Positions 8,963-20,286 are shown, counted from the stretch's first letter. The stretch is 64,000 bases of DNA from Aeromonas sobria (GCF_000820145.1 NZ_CDBW01000003.1:62001-126000), one strand, 5' to 3'. The notes: generated from the letters alone by a model not told the origin. Program-made: numbers and translations.

Positions 8963-11662
8963 TTACAGTGTCCGTTGAATTTCAACAGTCTCGTAAACTT
9001 CGATCTGGTCGCCTTCGCGCACGTCATTGTAGTTCTTGACCGCGATACCACACTCATAACCGTTACGGACTTCGTTAACGTCATCCTTGAAGCGGCGCAG
9101 GGATTCCAGCTCGCCTTCATAGATAACCACGTTGTCACGCAGAACACGGATACGGTTGGAGCGCTTGACCACACCTTCGGTAACCATACAGCCGGCAACC
9201 GCGCCGAACTTGGGTGATTTGAAGACGCTACGCACCTGAGCCAGACCGATGATCTCCTGACGATATTCAGGAGCCAGCTTACCGCTCATGGCCTGCTTCA
9301 CTTCGTCGATCAAATCATAGATGACGGAGTAGTAACGCAGATCCAGGCTCTCGGCTTCGATGACCTTGCGCGCAGATGCGTCAGCACGGACGTTGAAACC
9401 AACCAGGATGGCGCTGGAAGCGGCAGCCAGGGTCGCATCAGTTTCGGTGATTCCACCTACACCTGAGCCGATGATCTTGACTTTAACTTCATCAGTAGAG
9501 AGCTGAACCAGCGCATCGCAGATAGCTTGCACAGAGCCCTGTACGTCGGCCTTGATCACCACATTCACTTCGGACACTTCGCCCTCGGTCATGTTGGCGA
9601 ACATGTTTTCCAGCTTGGCCTTCTGCTGGCGAGCCAGCTTGACGTCGCGGAATTTGCCCTGACGATAGAGTGCCACTTCGCGGGCTTTCTTCTCGTCACG
9701 TACAACAGTGGCTTCGTCACCGGCAGACGGCACCCCGGACAGACCGAGGATTTCGACCGGCAGAGACGGGCCTGCTTCTTTGATGTCGCGACCCAATTCG
9801 TCACGCATCGCACGAATACGGCCGTATTCCAGACCACACAGGACGATGTCGCCCTGACGCAGGGTACCTTGCTGAACCAGTACGGTTGCAACCGGACCAC
9901 GACCTTTGTCGAGGAAGGATTCAACAACCACACCGCTTGCCATACCATCAACGACAGCTTTCAGTTCCAGTACTTCGGACTGGATCAGAATGGCTTCCAG
10001 CAGATCGTCGATGCCTTCGCCAGACTTGGCAGAAACATGAACGAACTGGCTATCGCCACCCCAATCTTCAGACATCACGTTGTAACGGGACAGTTCGGTT
10101 TTGACGCGATCCGGATCCGCTTCAGGCTTGTCGATCTTGTTAACTGCAACAACGATAGGTACCCCAGCCGCTTTGGCGTGCTGGATCGCTTCGATGGTCT
10201 GCGGCATGACGCCGTCATCGGCAGCAACAACCAGTACCACGATATCGGTGGACTTGGCACCACGAGCACGCATGGAGGTAAACGCAGCGTGACCCGGAGT
10301 ATCCAGGAAGGTGATCATGCCACTGTCAGTTTCGACGTGGTAAGCACCGATATGCTGGGTAATACCACCGGCTTCGCCAGCAGCAACCTTGGCTTTACGG
10401 ATATAGTCGAGCAGCGAGGTTTTACCGTGGTCAACGTGACCCATGATGGTCACGACCGGAGCGCGCGGCTTGGCTTCGGAGGTCTCGTCACGATCGGACA
10501 GTACCGCCTCTTCCAGCTCATTCTCACGACGCAACACTACCTTGTGACCCATCTCCTCGGCGACCAGCTGAGCGGTCTCCTGGTCGATCACCTGGTTGAT
10601 GGTCGCCATGGCGCCCATCTTCATCATCGCCTTGATGACTTCCACGCCTTTGACGGCCATCTTGTTAGCCAGTTCGGCTACTGTGATGGTTTCGCCAATG
10701 ACCACGTCACGGTTGACCACTACCGCGGGTTTGTTGAAGCCATGCTTCATCGCGTTAGGAGTAGCCACCTTGCCACGCTTGCCTTTACGGGCACGCGGGT
10801 TGCGTGAGTCACGATCATCTTCACGACGACCCGGCTTTTTCGGGGCCTTGACCGCAGCAGCTGCAGCGGTACGACGGCTGGTCTCTTCCTTCCGGTCCAA
10901 CTCATCTTCTGCGGCTTGCGCATGCTTGTTGGTGGTCAGATGATAGTCACTGCTCTCTTTGGCGCGAGCAGCTTCTTCTTCAGCCCAGCGAGGGCCATTC
11001 TGTTCTGCCATAAGACGAGCCTCTTCGGCTTTCTTTGCGGCGAGTTCTTCTGCTTTTTGCAAAGCGGTTAATTCCTGTTGGCGCTTCAGTTCTTCTGCTT
11101 CGCGCTTGGCCATCTTTTCTGCCTCTTGCTGAGCTGTGCTACTGGCTGCTTTGGCGGGCTGTGGAGCCTGTCGAGCCTTTGATTGTGCCTCGATCCGCGC
11201 CTTTTCCTCAGCGTCACGACGAGCCTGCTCAGCCTCACGGCGAGCCTTCTCTTCAGCTTCGAGACGGGCCTTATTCTCGGCCTCGCAACGAGCTTTTTCT
11301 TCTGCTTCCAAACGCGCTGTTTCCTCGGCTTCCACCTGACGCTGTTCATCTTCCAGCGCCGAGCGTCTTACATAGGTGCGAGATTTACGCACTTCTACCT
11401 GCACTTCCTTGTTCTTGCCGCCAGTACCTTGAACACTGATGGTGCTCTTGGTCTTGCGCTGCAAGGTCATGCGGGCAGGAGTGGCGACCTCGTCACCCCC
11501 ATGCTGTTTCTTCAGGTGTGCCAGCAGGGTCTGCTTTTCAGACTCGCTAACCATGTCGTCGGCCTTGCTCTTGCTGATACCGGCATCGACAAACTGCTGG
11601 AGAAGACGATCAACCGGTGTGTCGATGTCAGTGGCAAGTTGTTTGACTGATACTTCTGCCAT
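8963..11662 (-). CDS. infB: Translation initiation factor IF-2
   Basis: GTPase that delivers fMet-tRNA to the 30S subunit and drives subunit joining. The 899-residue protein has an N-terminal IF2N domain (about 1-55), a long charged coiled coil about 100-250 made of Glu/Ala/Arg/Lys repeats ([20 protein letters not shown] type), and a G domain with G1 [10 protein letters not shown]3 DTPGHAAF and G4 NKID. The C-terminal domains C1-C2 follow. Start ATG is preceded by GGAGGAAAATGA. It sits between nusA and rbfA. The full-length N-terminal region makes it close in size to the E. coli long form (890). Confidence 0.98.
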   Translation of the reverse strand: MAEVSVKQLATDIDTPVDRLLQQFVDAGISKSKADDMVSESEKQTLLAHLKKQHGGDEVATPARMTLQRKTKSTISVQGTGGKNKEVQVEVRKSRTYVRRSALEDEQRQVEAEETARLEAEEKARCEAENKARLEAEEKARREAEQARRDAEEKARIEAQSKARQAPQPAKAASSTAQQEAEKMAKREAEELKRQQELTALQKAEELAAKKAEEARLMAEQNGPRWAEEEAARAKESSDYHLTTNKHAQAAEDELDRKEETSRRTAAAAAVKAPKKPGRREDDRDSRNPRARKGKRGKVATPNAMKHGFNKPAVVVNRDVVIGETITVAELANKMAVKGVEVIKAMMKMGAMATINQVIDQETAQLVAEEMGHKVVLRRENELEEAVLSDRDETSEAKPRAPVVTIMGHVDHGKTSLLDYIRKAKVAAGEAGGITQHIGAYHVETDSGMITFLDTPGHAAFTSMRARGAKSTDIVVLVVAADDGVMPQTIEAIQHAKAAGVPIVVAVNKIDKPEADPDRVKTELSRYNVMSEDWGGDSQFVHVSAKSGEGIDDLLEAILIQSEVLELKAVVDGMASGVVVESFLDKGRGPVATVLVQQGTLRQGDIVLCGLEYGRIRAMRDELGRDIKEAGPSLPVEILGLSGVPSAGDEATVVRDEKKAREVALYRQGKFRDVKLARQQKAKLENMFANMTEGEVSEVNVVIKADVQGSVQAICDALVQLSTDEVKVKIIGSGVGGITETDATLAAASSAILVGFNVRADASARKVIEAESLDLRYYSVIYDLIDEVKQAMSGKLAPEYRQEIIGLAQVRSVFKSPKFGAVAGCMVTEGVVKRSNRIRVLRDNVVIYEGELESLRRFKDDVNEVRNGYECGIAVKNYNDVREGDQIEVYETVEIQRTL

Positions 11663-11682
11663 TCATTTTCCTCCGTTTGATC

Positions 11683-13185
11683 TTACTCGGACTGCTCTTC
11701 TCCGAACCAACAGATATTACGAGCAGCCATAATGAGCTCACCAGCCTTCTCGGCAGTCAACTCTTCGATATCAGCAAGGTCATCAATACCTTGCTCAGCC
11801 AAATCTTCCAGAGTGCCAACACCACGGCCCGCCAGAGCGTAAGCCATTTCACGGCTCAGGCCATTCAGATTGAGCAGGTCTTCAGAAGGCTCAACGCCAT
11901 CAAAAGATTCTTCTTTAGCCAGTGCCTTGGTAGTCAGGGCATCTTTGGCACGGTTGCGCAGCTCTTCGACCATGTCTTCATCCAGACCATCGACAGCCAG
12001 CAACTCGTTAACCGGTACGAAGGCGATCTCTTCCAGAGTAGAGAAGCCCTCTTCCATCAGCAGACCGGCGAACTCATCGTCGATATCCAGGGTGCTGGTG
12101 AACAGGTTCATGATGCGATCGTTTTCAGCCTGGTGCTTGGAGCGCATGTCTTCAACGGTCATCACGTTCAGTTCCCAACCGGTCAGCTGGGAGGCCAGAC
12201 GCACGTTCTGACCATTGCGACCGATGGCCTGAGCCAGGTTGGCAGCTTCCACGGCGATATCCATGGTGTGGTTATCTTCATCAACAATGATGGAGGCCAC
12301 ATCGGCAGGTGCCATGGCATTGATCACGTACTGGGCCGGGTTGTCATCGTACAGCACGATGTCGGCACGCTCACCGTTCAGCTCGGCTGAAACAGCTTGC
12401 ACACGGGCACCACGCATACCGATACAGGCACCGATAGGGTCGATACGACGATCGTTGGTCTTCACCGCGATCTTGGCGCGAGAACCCGGATCACGGGCAG
12501 CACCCATGATTTCGATCATCTCTTCGCCGATCTCTGGCACTTCGATGCGGAACAGCTCTTTCAGGAAATCAGGGCTGGAGCGGCTGACGAACAGCTGGGC
12601 ACCACGGGCTTCCGGGCGAACTGCGTAGAGCAGGCCACGAATGCGGTCACCCGGACGGAAGGTCTCGCGCGGCAGCATGTCATCACGGAAGATCACGGCT
12701 TCGGCATTGCTGCCCAGATCGAGAACCACGTTGTCGCGGCTGCTCTTTTTGACCACACCACTGATGATGGTGCCTTCTTTATCTTTAAACTGATCGACTA
12801 CCTGGGAACGCTCGGCCTCACGCACTTTCTGCACGATAACCTGTTTGGCGGTCTGGGTAGTGATACGGTCGAAAGTAACAGAGTCGATCTGGTCTTCAAC
12901 ATACTCACCGATCTGGATTTCCGGCTGATCAATCTGCGCAGCTTCCAGGGTGATTTCACCGTAGGCGTTTTCCATGGATGCTTGATCAGCAACCACAACC
13001 CAACGGCGATAGGTGTCGTAGTCACCGGTCTTGCGATCGATTTCAACCCGAACTTCAATCTCGCCTTCATATTTCTTTTTGGTCGCAGTCGCCAGCGCAG
13101 TTTCCAGAGCCTGGAAGATCTTCTCGCGGGGTACCGCCTTCTCGTTGGATACTGCGTCAACGACCAGCAAAATCTCTTTATTCAT
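11683..13185 (-). CDS. nusA: Transcription termination/antitermination factor NusA
   Basis: RNA polymerase-binding factor that affects pausing, termination and antitermination. The 500-residue chain has the N-terminal polymerase-binding domain, an S1 domain (about 135-200, [21 protein letters not shown]), two KH domains ([18 protein letters not shown] and [15 protein letters not shown]) and two C-terminal acidic repeats, each helix-hairpin-helix-like, as in E. coli. It lies 14 bases after rimP. In E. coli NusA represses this operon through upstream terminators, and one such terminator is visible before rimP here. Confidence 0.98.
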   Translation of the reverse strand: MNKEILLVVDAVSNEKAVPREKIFQALETALATATKKKYEGEIEVRVEIDRKTGDYDTYRRWVVVADQASMENAYGEITLEAAQIDQPEIQIGEYVEDQIDSVTFDRITTQTAKQVIVQKVREAERSQVVDQFKDKEGTIISGVVKKSSRDNVVLDLGSNAEAVIFRDDMLPRETFRPGDRIRGLLYAVRPEARGAQLFVSRSSPDFLKELFRIEVPEIGEEMIEIMGAARDPGSRAKIAVKTNDRRIDPIGACIGMRGARVQAVSAELNGERADIVLYDDNPAQYVINAMAPADVASIIVDEDNHTMDIAVEAANLAQAIGRNGQNVRLASQLTGWELNVMTVEDMRSKHQAENDRIMNLFTSTLDIDDEFAGLLMEEGFSTLEEIAFVPVNELLAVDGLDEDMVEELRNRAKDALTTKALAKEESFDGVEPSEDLLNLNGLSREMAYALAGRGVGTLEDLAEQGIDDLADIEELTAEKAGELIMAARNICWFGEEQSE

Positions 13186-13199
13186 ATCCGATAGCCTCG

Positions 13200-13658
13200 T
13201 TAACCAAAGTTCGGCACTATGTTCGCTTTTTGGATATTGGTGAAAGCCAACACGTCGTCCTTACCATCTACTGTCAGGGTGATCATGTCGCCTTGCACAG
13301 CTTTGATTACGCCTTTGAACTTGCGGCGGTTATTTGTTGCCATCCGAAGCGAAACCGCCGCCTCTTGGCCAACGTATTTTTCGAATTGGGCAACCTTGAA
13401 CAGGGGGCGATCCAGACCCGGGGAGGACACCTCGAGGTAATACTCCTCGGTAATGGGATCTTCGACATCCATGATGGCGCCAACCTGATGGCTGACTGCT
13501 GCACAGCTCTCGACAGTCACACCCTGCTCGCTATCGATGTAGACACGCAAGGTGGAGTAGCTACCTGCACGGGTAAACTCAATACCCCAAAGTTCAAAAC
13601 CCAAGGCAACGACCGGAGCCTCGAGCAGATCGGTCAAACGTTGTTCCAACGTAGCCAA
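13200..13658 (-). CDS. rimP: Ribosome maturation factor RimP
   Basis: Assists 30S maturation. The 152-residue protein has the two-domain RimP layout, with [11 protein letters not shown] at the domain junction, [14 protein letters not shown] in the C-terminal SH3-like domain and [11 protein letters not shown] at the end. The start is inferred to be TTG at 13658: the strong ribosome-binding site GGAGG ends 7 bases before it, and the protein then starts ATLEQRL as in E. coli (STLEQKL). GTG at 13664 directly abuts the GGAGG and is too close. It is the first protein gene after the tRNA pair. Confidence 0.95.
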   Translation of the reverse strand: MATLEQRLTDLLEAPVVALGFELWGIEFTRAGSYSTLRVYIDSEQGVTVESCAAVSHQVGAIMDVEDPITEEYYLEVSSPGLDRPLFKVAQFEKYVGQEAAVSLRMATNNRRKFKGVIKAVQGDMITLTVDGKDDVLAFTNIQKANIVPNFG

Positions 13659-13731
13659 AGTCACCCTCCGAAAAACAAAAAAAGGGCATAGAGCCCAGAT
13701 AAATATCGATTCAGAGTAAATCGCACGTAAC

Positions 13732-13759
13732 AAAAAGCCCCGATGTCAAATCGGGGCTT
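13732..13759 (-). terminator. Terminator between tRNA-fMet and rimP
   Basis: On the minus strand AAGCCCCGAT, loop TTGAC, then ATCGGGGCTTTTTG. A 10-bp stem followed by a short T run. A leaky terminator at this place is known in the E. coli metY-rimP-nusA operon. Confidence 0.88.
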
Positions 13760-13824
13760 GGCGCTTTACCCTGACTGTCGCCTCGCAGCGACCGCTTTCC
13801 TGAGCGTAGGAAATGCGTGAAATT

Positions 13825-13901
<77 letters not shown>

Positions 13902-13994
13902 TCCGAATCGTGCGAGATTATAGCCACTCTAGCTTCTTGGTACAAGAGCGAGACTGACTATAATATACTCGATTGCCCGAGCTCACTGCTTAAT

Positions 13995-14079
13995 TGGTGC
14001 CGTGGGCGGGACTCGAACCCGCACACCCTAGAGCACTACCCCCTCAAGATAGCGTGTCTACCAATTCCACCACCACGGC
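13995..14079 (-). tRNA. leuU: tRNA-Leu (GAG)
   Basis: 85 bases including CCA. Class II tRNA with a long variable arm. The anticodon loop TTGAGGG reads GAG, for CUC/CUU codons. The T arm GCGGGTTCGAGTCCCGC is intact. It lies between secG and tRNA-fMet, the leuU position in E. coli, and is probably cut from the same precursor transcript. Confidence 0.95.
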
Positions 14080-14088
14080 AAAACTCTC

Positions 14089-14415
14089 TTACTGGGGAAC
14101 GTCAGTATCTTTGTTTACTGGCGCTTTAGTCTGCTCAGCCTGTTCGGTTTGTTGCAGATTTTCCCACTCACTACCCTGCTTCACCTTGTGTGTGGACAGA
14201 GATCCAAGCACCAAGCTGATAATGAAAAACAGAGTAGCCAAAATTGCTGTTGTTCGGGTCAGGAAACTACCTGAACCACCGGAGCCGAATACAGTATTCG
14301 ATGCCCCTGCGCCGAAGGAGGCGCCCATGTCAGCCCCTTTACCTTGCTGAATCATCACCAGACCAATCAGAGCCAGTGATACCAACAGATAAACGACTAA
14401 AAGAATCTCGTACAT
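14089..14415 (-). CDS. secG: Preprotein translocase subunit SecG
   Basis: Small subunit of the SecYEG protein export channel in the inner membrane. The 108-residue protein has two membrane helices (about 2-22 and 53-73) with the conserved loop IQQGKGADMGASFGAGASNTVFG between them and a variable charged tail. Its ATG follows the tpiA stop codon with no gap, so the two are translationally coupled. A tRNA-Leu starts 9 bases beyond its stop. Confidence 0.97.
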   Translation of the reverse strand: MYEILLVVYLLVSLALIGLVMIQQGKGADMGASFGAGASNTVFGSGGSGSFLTRTTAILATLFFIISLVLGSLSTHKVKQGSEWENLQQTEQAEQTKAPVNKDTDVPQ

Positions 14416-15180
14416 TTAACTTGCACCCTTTGCCGCTTCAACAATTCCTAAAAACGTGTCGCTATCAAGACTTGCACCACCAATCAGACCGCCATCAATG
14501 TCGGGCTGGGCAAACAAATCTCTCGCGTTGGTCGGCGTTACGCTCCCACCATAGATGATTCTAACTTTTTCACCTATTACCGGAGTATCCTCCGCCAAGC
14601 GACCGCGTATAAAGGAATGAACCTCTTGTGCCTGCTCGGGTGTGGCGCACTTACCTGTACCTACAGCCCAAATCGGCTCGTAGGCGATGATAGCATTATC
14701 GAAAGCCATCGCGCCATTTTTCTCTATGACGATATCCAGTTCTTCAGCGATCACCTCAAAGGCTCTTCTCGCTTGCCTTGCTGCACCTGACTCACCTAAA
14801 CAGAGGATGGGAATCAAGCCTGCCGCTCTGGCTGCCGCAAACTTCTCTGCGACTATAAAACTGGTCTCACCAAAGAGACGCCTGCGCTCGGAGTGCCCTA
14901 CCAATACGTAACGACACCCTGCCTCGACCAGCATCTGACACGAGATTTCTCCGGTGTAAGCGCCAGCATAGTGCTGACTCACATTCTGAGCCCCCAACCT
15001 TATTACTTTCTGCTCATTGAGCAGTGAAGCGGTAAAGTCGAGATGCACATGGGAAGGACAGAGAACCACATCTACTTTTTCATCAACACCTTTCAGGCAT
15101 TGACTCGTAAACTGCTCTAACTGCGACCTACTACCGTGCAACTTCCAATTGGCTGCTACAAACGGCTTGCGGTTTCCCAT
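14416..15180 (-). CDS. tpiA: Triosephosphate isomerase
   Basis: Interconverts dihydroxyacetone phosphate and glyceraldehyde 3-phosphate in glycolysis. The 254-residue chain begins GNRKPFVAANWKLHG with the catalytic Asn/Lys, then carries His in VGHSERR, the catalytic Glu in AYEPIWAVGTG, and the phosphate-binding IIYGGSV and GGLIGGASL segments. ATG 15180 is preferred because GGGAG lies 7 bases upstream; the frame extends to 15237. Placement inside the ftsH-secG cluster, unlike E. coli, is shared with several other gammaproteobacteria. Confidence 0.96.
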   Translation of the reverse strand: MGNRKPFVAANWKLHGSRSQLEQFTSQCLKGVDEKVDVVLCPSHVHLDFTASLLNEQKVIRLGAQNVSQHYAGAYTGEISCQMLVEAGCRYVLVGHSERRRLFGETSFIVAEKFAAARAAGLIPILCLGESGAARQARRAFEVIAEELDIVIEKNGAMAFDNAIIAYEPIWAVGTGKCATPEQAQEVHSFIRGRLAEDTPVIGEKVRIIYGGSVTPTNARDLFAQPDIDGGLIGGASLDSDTFLGIVEAAKGAS

Positions 15181-15281
15181 CGGCAACTCCCTTGCGAAAG
15201 CGGGGCTGATAATATCCAGAGGATGCTCAGCTGACAAGTGCTATTTTTAATTTTTTGAATCGTTTGAACAAGATACAACCA

Positions 15282-15301
15282 GGGCGGCTAAAAAGCCGCC
15301 C
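15282..15301. other. Hairpin between glmM and tpiA
   Basis: GGGCGGCT, AAAA loop, AGCCGCCC: an 8-bp stem. The following bases on the minus strand (TGGTTG) are not a T run, so it looks more like a processing or pausing structure than a full terminator. Confidence 0.5.
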
Positions 15302-15311
15302 CCCGTGCTCA

Positions 15312-16646
15312 TTAAAACGCCGACTTTACCTGTTGTGCGATACGCTGAGCCATGTCACGTACCTGCTGCTCATGCTCCCCTTCCACCATCACCCTGATAA
15401 GAGGCTCGGTGCCGGATTTGCGCAACAGGACTCGACCTCGACCAGCCAACTCCTGCTCTACCTTGGCAACCTCCTCCATAACAGCATCAGCCGCCAACGG
15501 ATCATTGCCTTCGGCAAAGCGGACATTCACCAGCACTTGCGGGAACTTGCTCATACCGGAGCGCAACTTGGCCAGCGGCATCTCGGCACTGCGCATGGCA
15601 GTGAGCACTTGCAAGGCGGCTACAATGCCATCACCTGTGGTGGTTTGATCCAGGCAGATGATGTGACCTGAGTTCTCACCACCGATACGCCAGCCTTTCT
15701 CTTCCATCATCTCCAGTACATAGCGGTCACCCACCTGCGCACGGGCAAACGGAATACCCAAGGTCTGCAAGGCCAGCTCCAGACCCATATTGGCCATCAA
15801 GGTGCCGACTACGCCACCCTTGAGGCGACCATTGCGCAAGGCATCGCGGGCGATGATATAGAGGATTTCGTCACCGTCGATGAGATAACCGGTATGGTCA
15901 ACCATGATCAGACGATCACCGTCACCATCAAATGCAACCCCCAGATCGGCCTTGCACTCCAATACCTTGGCAACCAGCGCCTCAGGTGCGGTAGAACCGA
16001 CGCCATCGTTAATATTGAGGCCATCCGGAGCACAGCCCATGGTGATCACGTCGGCGCCCAACTCGCGGAAAACGGAAGGGGCGATGTGATAAGTGGCACC
16101 ATGACCACAATCAACCACCATCTTGACACCATCAAGGTTCATATGAGAGGGGAAGGTGCTCTTGCAAAATTCGATATAGCGACCAGCCGCATCATCAATG
16201 CGCATTGCTTTACCAAGCAGGGCAGACTCGACACAAGTGAGCTCGTGGTCAAGTTCGGCCTCGATGGCCATCTCGACATCATCGGGCAGCTTGGTGCCAT
16301 CGGCGGAGAAGAACTTGATGCCGTTGTCATAGAAGGGGTTGTGGGAGGCACTGATGACGATACCGGCTTCGGCACGGAAGGTGCGCGTCAGATAAGCAAC
16401 CGCCGGAGTGGGCATGGGCCCCATCAGAATGGCCTTGAGACCCGCGGCGGAAAGCCCGGCTTCCAGTGCGGATTCCAGCATGTAACCGGAGATGCGGGTA
16501 TCTTTGCCAATCAACACCTTCTTGGTACCTTTCTTGGACAACACCTTGCCAGCCGCCCAACCCAGCTTCATCACGAATTCAGGGGTGATAGGATACTCGC
16601 CAACCTTGCCACGCACGCCATCGGTGCCGAAATACTTTCTTGCCAT
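15312..16646 (-). CDS. glmM: Phosphoglucosamine mutase
   Basis: Converts glucosamine 6-phosphate to glucosamine 1-phosphate, on the way to UDP-GlcNAc for peptidoglycan and LPS. The 444-residue protein has the phosphoserine loop in [16 protein letters not shown] (about residue 100), the metal-binding DGDGDR motif near residue 240, the sugar loop GGENSGH and the phosphate site [15 protein letters not shown]. The start is 15 bases after the folP stop. Neighbour order folP-glmM matches E. coli. Confidence 0.98.
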   Translation of the reverse strand: MARKYFGTDGVRGKVGEYPITPEFVMKLGWAAGKVLSKKGTKKVLIGKDTRISGYMLESALEAGLSAAGLKAILMGPMPTPAVAYLTRTFRAEAGIVISASHNPFYDNGIKFFSADGTKLPDDVEMAIEAELDHELTCVESALLGKAMRIDDAAGRYIEFCKSTFPSHMNLDGVKMVVDCGHGATYHIAPSVFRELGADVITMGCAPDGLNINDGVGSTAPEALVAKVLECKADLGVAFDGDGDRLIMVDHTGYLIDGDEILYIIARDALRNGRLKGGVVGTLMANMGLELALQTLGIPFARAQVGDRYVLEMMEEKGWRIGGENSGHIICLDQTTTGDGIVAALQVLTAMRSAEMPLAKLRSGMSKFPQVLVNVRFAEGNDPLAADAVMEEVAKVEQELAGRGRVLLRKSGTEPLIRVMVEGEHEQQVRDMAQRIAQQVKSAF

Positions 16647-16661
16647 TGTCTGTTCTCTTTA

Positions 16662-17507
16662 TTATTTGGAAATAAAATCTTGTCCCGTCATTACCTGCCA
16701 GCCCACGCGCAGTGCATCCATGGTTTCCCGCACATCATGCACCCTGATGATACGGGCACCATGTTGCATCCCGATAAGGGCGCATGCCAGACTGCCCGCT
16801 AGGCGCTCGTCAACCGAACGGCCCAGCAGGTTGCCTATCATAGACTTTCGCGACATCCCCACCAAGAGCGGCAAGCCATAATCGAGCAGTTCCTTTTGGG
16901 CCACCAGTAGCTGGTAGTTGTGCGCCTGGGTCTTGCCGAAACCGTAGCCGGGATCCAGCAGCAGCTGTTCACGCGCAATACCGGCAGCCATGCAAGCCGT
17001 GATTCGCTCATCAAAAAAGCCACGCACCTCCCCCAGCAGATCGTCATAGTGTGGCTCGACCTGCATGGTTCTCGGTTGCCCCTGCATATGCATCAGACAA
17101 ACCGGTACCCGGGCTTCGGCGGCAGCCTGCAGTGCACCCTCCTCTTGGAGCGCCCTCACATCGTTGATCAGATGGGCACCCGCTTGGCAGCCTTCCCGCA
17201 TCACCCCCGCCTTGGAGGTGTCGAGAGAGATCATCACCTCCAGCTCTGCGGCTATTCGCTTGATTACGGGAATGACTCTGTCGAGCTCCTCCTGCTCACT
17301 CACATCCGGCGCGCCGGGGCGAGTGGACTCGCCACCGATATCGATCAGCGTGGCACCATCAGAGACCATCTGACGCGCATGGGCCATCGCCCGTTCAATC
17401 TGATTGAAATTGCCACCATCGGAGAAGGAGTCAGGGGTTACGTTGAGGATCCCCATCACATGGGGGCGATCGAGAGAGAGGCTGAGCCCCTTGCTGATTA
17501 ACTGCAT
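16662..17507 (-). CDS. folP: Dihydropteroate synthase
   Basis: Joins p-aminobenzoate to the pterin pyrophosphate in folate synthesis; it is the sulfonamide target. The chain has the TIM-barrel signatures GILNVTPDSFSDGG, DIGGESTRPGA, the ISLDTSK and LINDVRAL motifs, and DPGYGFGKT. I choose ATG 17507 (281 residues) because its MQLISKGLSLSL aligns directly with the E. coli N-terminus; in-frame ATGs at 17519 and 17525 lie closer to the ftsH terminator and have no ribosome-binding site. Confidence 0.94.
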   Translation of the reverse strand: MQLISKGLSLSLDRPHVMGILNVTPDSFSDGGNFNQIERAMAHARQMVSDGATLIDIGGESTRPGAPDVSEQEELDRVIPVIKRIAAELEVMISLDTSKAGVMREGCQAGAHLINDVRALQEEGALQAAAEARVPVCLMHMQGQPRTMQVEPHYDDLLGEVRGFFDERITACMAAGIAREQLLLDPGYGFGKTQAHNYQLLVAQKELLDYGLPLLVGMSRKSMIGNLLGRSVDERLAGSLACALIGMQHGARIIRVHDVRETMDALRVGWQVMTGQDFISK

Positions 17508-17530
17508 CTTCGCGTCCATTTGCATAAAGA

Positions 17531-17555
17531 AAAACCCCGGGCAAGCCCGGGGTTT
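17531..17555 (-). terminator. Terminator between ftsH and folP
   Basis: On the minus strand CCCCGGGC, TT, GCCCGGGG followed by TTTTTCTTT. A strong 8-bp GC stem with A/T extension. It lies only about 24 bases before the folP start, so folP is either read through it or has its own promoter. Confidence 0.88.
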
Positions 17556-17567
17556 GGAGAGTCACGA

Positions 17568-19505
17568 TTATTTGGCCGGAGCGTCGTTGGCTTTGTCGAT
17601 AGTGACATCCGCCACCGGTGCAGCCTCATCGGCCGGCTTGGCCTCGGCAGCAACAGTAGAACCACCCTGCGGCGTATCACCATGCTCATCATGCCAGTTG
17701 CTCGGAGCACGGACCTCGCGGCGCGCCATCAGATCATCGATCTGCTTGGCGTCGATGGTTTCGTACTTCATCAGCGCATCTTTCATGGTGTGTAACACGT
17801 CCATGTTATCCAGCAAGATCTGCTTGGAGCGGGCGTAGTTGCGATCAATCACCAGCTTGACCTCGGCATCGATGACGCGGGCGGTATCGTCAGACATATG
17901 CTTGGCCTTAGCCATGCTGCGGCCGAGGAACACTTCACCGTCCTCTTCGGCATAGAGCATGGGACCAAGACGCTCGGACATGCCCCACTGGGTCACCATC
18001 TTGCGAGCAATGTCAGTCGCACGCTCGATGTCGTTGGACGCACCGGTAGAGACCTTTTCGGCGCCGTAGATCAGCTCTTCTGCCAAGCGACCGCCATACA
18101 GACTGGAGATCATTGACTCCAGATGCTGCTTGGAGTGGCTCCAGCGATCCTGCTCCGGCAGATACATGGTGACACCCAGCGCACGACCACGGGGAATGAT
18201 TGAGACCTTGTAGACAGGATCATGATCCGGTACCACACGACCAATGATGGCGTGACCCGCTTCATGGTATGCCGTCATCTCTTTCTCGGACTCTTTCATC
18301 ACCATGGAGCGACGTTCAGCGCCCATCATGATCTTGTCCTTGGCCTTCTCGAACTCGGCCATAGAAACCACACGGCGGCTTTCACGGGCAGAGAAGAGGG
18401 CTGCTTCGTTGACCAGGTTGGCCAAGTCAGCACCGGAGAAACCGGGGGTACCACGAGCAATCAGGGCCGGATTGACGTCATCCGCCAACGGAACTTTGCG
18501 CATGTGAACTTTCAGGATCTGCTCACGACCACGGACATCCGGCAGACCGACCACAACCTGGCGGTCGAAACGACCCGGACGCAGCAATGCAGGATCCAGT
18601 ACGTCAGGACGGTTGGTTGCAGCGATGACGATGACGCCTTCATTACCTTCAAAACCATCCATTTCAACCAGCATCTGGTTCAGAGTCTGCTCACGTTCAT
18701 CGTGACCACCACCCAGACCGGCGCCACGCTGACGACCGACCGCATCAATTTCATCAATGAAGATGATGCAAGGGGAGGACTTCTTGGCCTGCTCGAACAT
18801 GTCACGTACCCGCGAGGCACCGACACCAACGAACATCTCCACGAAATCAGAACCGGAGATAGTAAAGAACGGAACCTTGGCTTCACCAGCAATGGCCTTG
18901 GCCAGCAGGGTCTTACCGGTACCAGGTGGGCCAACCAGCAGCACACCAGTCGGGATCTTGCCACCCAGTTTCTGGAACTTGCTCGGATCACGCAGATAGT
19001 CGACCAGCTCCTTCACTTCCTCTTTGGCCTCATCGCAACCAGCGACATCGGCAAAGGTGGTCTTGATCTGATCTTCACTCATCAGTCGAGCCTTGCTCTT
19101 GCCGAACGACATGGCACCTTTGCCACCGCCGCCCTGCATCTGACGCATGAAGAAGACCCAGACACCGATCAGCAACAGCATCGGGAACCAGGAGATGAAG
19201 ATAGAGGTCAACAGAGACGGCTCTTCCGGCTTCTCGCCCATCACTTTAACGTTGTGATTGAGCATATCATTGAGCAGCTGGGGATCCGGCGCAGGGATGA
19301 TGGTGGTGAATTTTTCACCAGTGCGCTTGACGCCATTAATGACCTTACCATCCATCCGCACTTCACGGATCTGCTCTTGGGTCACTTCTTTAACGAAGCT
19401 GGAATAGTCCAGCTGGCGACTGGTGGTATCGCTGGGGCTGAAGCTATTGAACACCGACATCAATACGACGGCGATGACCAGCCACAGGATTAAGTTTTTC
19501 GCCAT
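17568..19505 (-). CDS. ftsH: ATP-dependent zinc metalloprotease FtsH
   Basis: Membrane-anchored AAA protease that degrades sigma-32, LpxC and unassembled membrane proteins. The 645-residue chain has two membrane helices (about 5-22 and 100-120), Walker A GPPGTGKT, Walker [12 protein letters not shown], the second region of homology [19 protein letters not shown], and the zinc site HEAGH. The ATG at 19505 gives MAKNLILW as in E. coli. A TTG three codons upstream (19514) has a better spaced GAGG and may be the real start. rlmE is 54 bases upstream, and both should respond to heat shock. Confidence 0.97.
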   Translation of the reverse strand: MAKNLILWLVIAVVLMSVFNSFSPSDTTSRQLDYSSFVKEVTQEQIREVRMDGKVINGVKRTGEKFTTIIPAPDPQLLNDMLNHNVKVMGEKPEEPSLLTSIFISWFPMLLLIGVWVFFMRQMQGGGGKGAMSFGKSKARLMSEDQIKTTFADVAGCDEAKEEVKELVDYLRDPSKFQKLGGKIPTGVLLVGPPGTGKTLLAKAIAGEAKVPFFTISGSDFVEMFVGVGASRVRDMFEQAKKSSPCIIFIDEIDAVGRQRGAGLGGGHDEREQTLNQMLVEMDGFEGNEGVIVIAATNRPDVLDPALLRPGRFDRQVVVGLPDVRGREQILKVHMRKVPLADDVNPALIARGTPGFSGADLANLVNEAALFSARESRRVVSMAEFEKAKDKIMMGAERRSMVMKESEKEMTAYHEAGHAIIGRVVPDHDPVYKVSIIPRGRALGVTMYLPEQDRWSHSKQHLESMISSLYGGRLAEELIYGAEKVSTGASNDIERATDIARKMVTQWGMSERLGPMLYAEEDGEVFLGRSMAKAKHMSDDTARVIDAEVKLVIDRNYARSKQILLDNMDVLHTMKDALMKYETIDAKQIDDLMARREVRAPSNWHDEHGDTPQGGSTVAAEAKPADEAAPVADVTIDKANDAPAK

Positions 19506-19559
19506 GTCACTCAAATCAGTAACCTCGCAGACTGACAGTTAACGATGAAGGGTAGGGTA

Positions 19560-20189
19560 CTACAGTTTAAAACCGGTAGCCACAATGTAGACTTCCCGAG
19601 ATCTGGCACGGGATGAGTCTGGTTTACGAATTTTAACAGCTGAAAAAAGTTTACGTATTTCATTGAGATAGGTATCAAACCCTTCCCCCTGGAACACCTT
19701 CACTACGAAACTGCCGTCACTGCGTAATACCTGATTACACATGTCCAGTGCCAGCTCGACAAGATACATGGCGCGCGCCTGATCCACCTGCTGGGTACCG
19801 CTCATGTTAGGTGCCATATCAGACATCACAACATCGACCTTATCGGGACCGACTCTTCCCAGCAAGGCACTGAGCACAGCATCCTCCCGAAAGTCCCCTT
19901 GCAGGAAATCGACACCGGCAATGGGATCCATCGGCAAAATATCACATGCAATAACGCGACCCGACTCACCAACCTGTTCAACCGCGAACTGGGACCAGCC
20001 ACCAGGAGCCGCCCCCAAATCCACAACTGTCATGCCGTTTTTGAGCAAGCGATCCTTGCCCTGAATCTCGTCAATCTTGAAAACAGCACGGGAACGCAGG
20101 CCCAATTTTTGAGCTTTTTTGACGTATTGATCGTCGAAATGTTCTTTTAACCAGCGGCTAGAACTGGGGGAACGCTTTTTCTGGGTCAT
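19560..20189 (-). CDS. rlmE: 23S rRNA 2'-O-ribose methyltransferase RlmE (FtsJ/RrmJ)
   Basis: Methylates the ribose of U2552 in the 50S A loop. The 209-residue protein has the SAM motif [12 protein letters not shown], the K-D-K-E catalytic set of the 2'-O-methylase family (Lys in [10 protein letters not shown], Asp in MSDMAPN, Lys in [10 protein letters not shown], Glu in SREVYIV), and a basic N-terminus. It is divergent from yhbY, as in E. coli, and heads the ftsH unit. A heat-shock-type promoter is visible upstream. Confidence 0.97.
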   Translation of the reverse strand: MTQKKRSPSSSRWLKEHFDDQYVKKAQKLGLRSRAVFKIDEIQGKDRLLKNGMTVVDLGAAPGGWSQFAVEQVGESGRVIACDILPMDPIAGVDFLQGDFREDAVLSALLGRVGPDKVDVVMSDMAPNMSGTQQVDQARAMYLVELALDMCNQVLRSDGSFVVKVFQGEGFDTYLNEIRKLFSAVKIRKPDSSRARSREVYIVATGFKL

Positions 20190-20235
20190 GATAATCGACT
20201 TTAAAAAACCACAAGGGTTATTAGTATTAAGGGCT

Positions 20236-20264
20236 AAGTGGGGTTAGAATACGCCCCTTTCAAC
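20236..20264 (-). promoter_or_regulatory. Predicted sigma-32 promoter for rlmE-ftsH
   Basis: Minus strand: -35 GTTGAAA (20264-20258), 14-base spacer, -10 CCCCACTT (20243-20236). This fits the heat-shock consensus CTTGAAA-N13..15-CCCCATnT closely. The rlmE start is 46 bases downstream. E. coli rlmE-ftsH is known to be sigma-32 controlled. Confidence 0.7.
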
Positions 20265-20286
20265 CCTGACTTATGAAGAAATTGCG

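Noticed and set aside
9527..10807. 426-codon plus-strand open frame over infB
   Set aside because: Antisense shadow of IF-2, which is clearly the real gene.
10900..11340. Repetitive DNA within infB as a possible CRISPR or tandem repeat locus
   Set aside because: It encodes the Glu/Ala/Lys/Arg coiled coil of IF-2 in frame; repeat units are irregular and there are no spacers.
18222..19493. 423-codon plus-strand open frame over ftsH
   Set aside because: Antisense shadow of ftsH without start signals.
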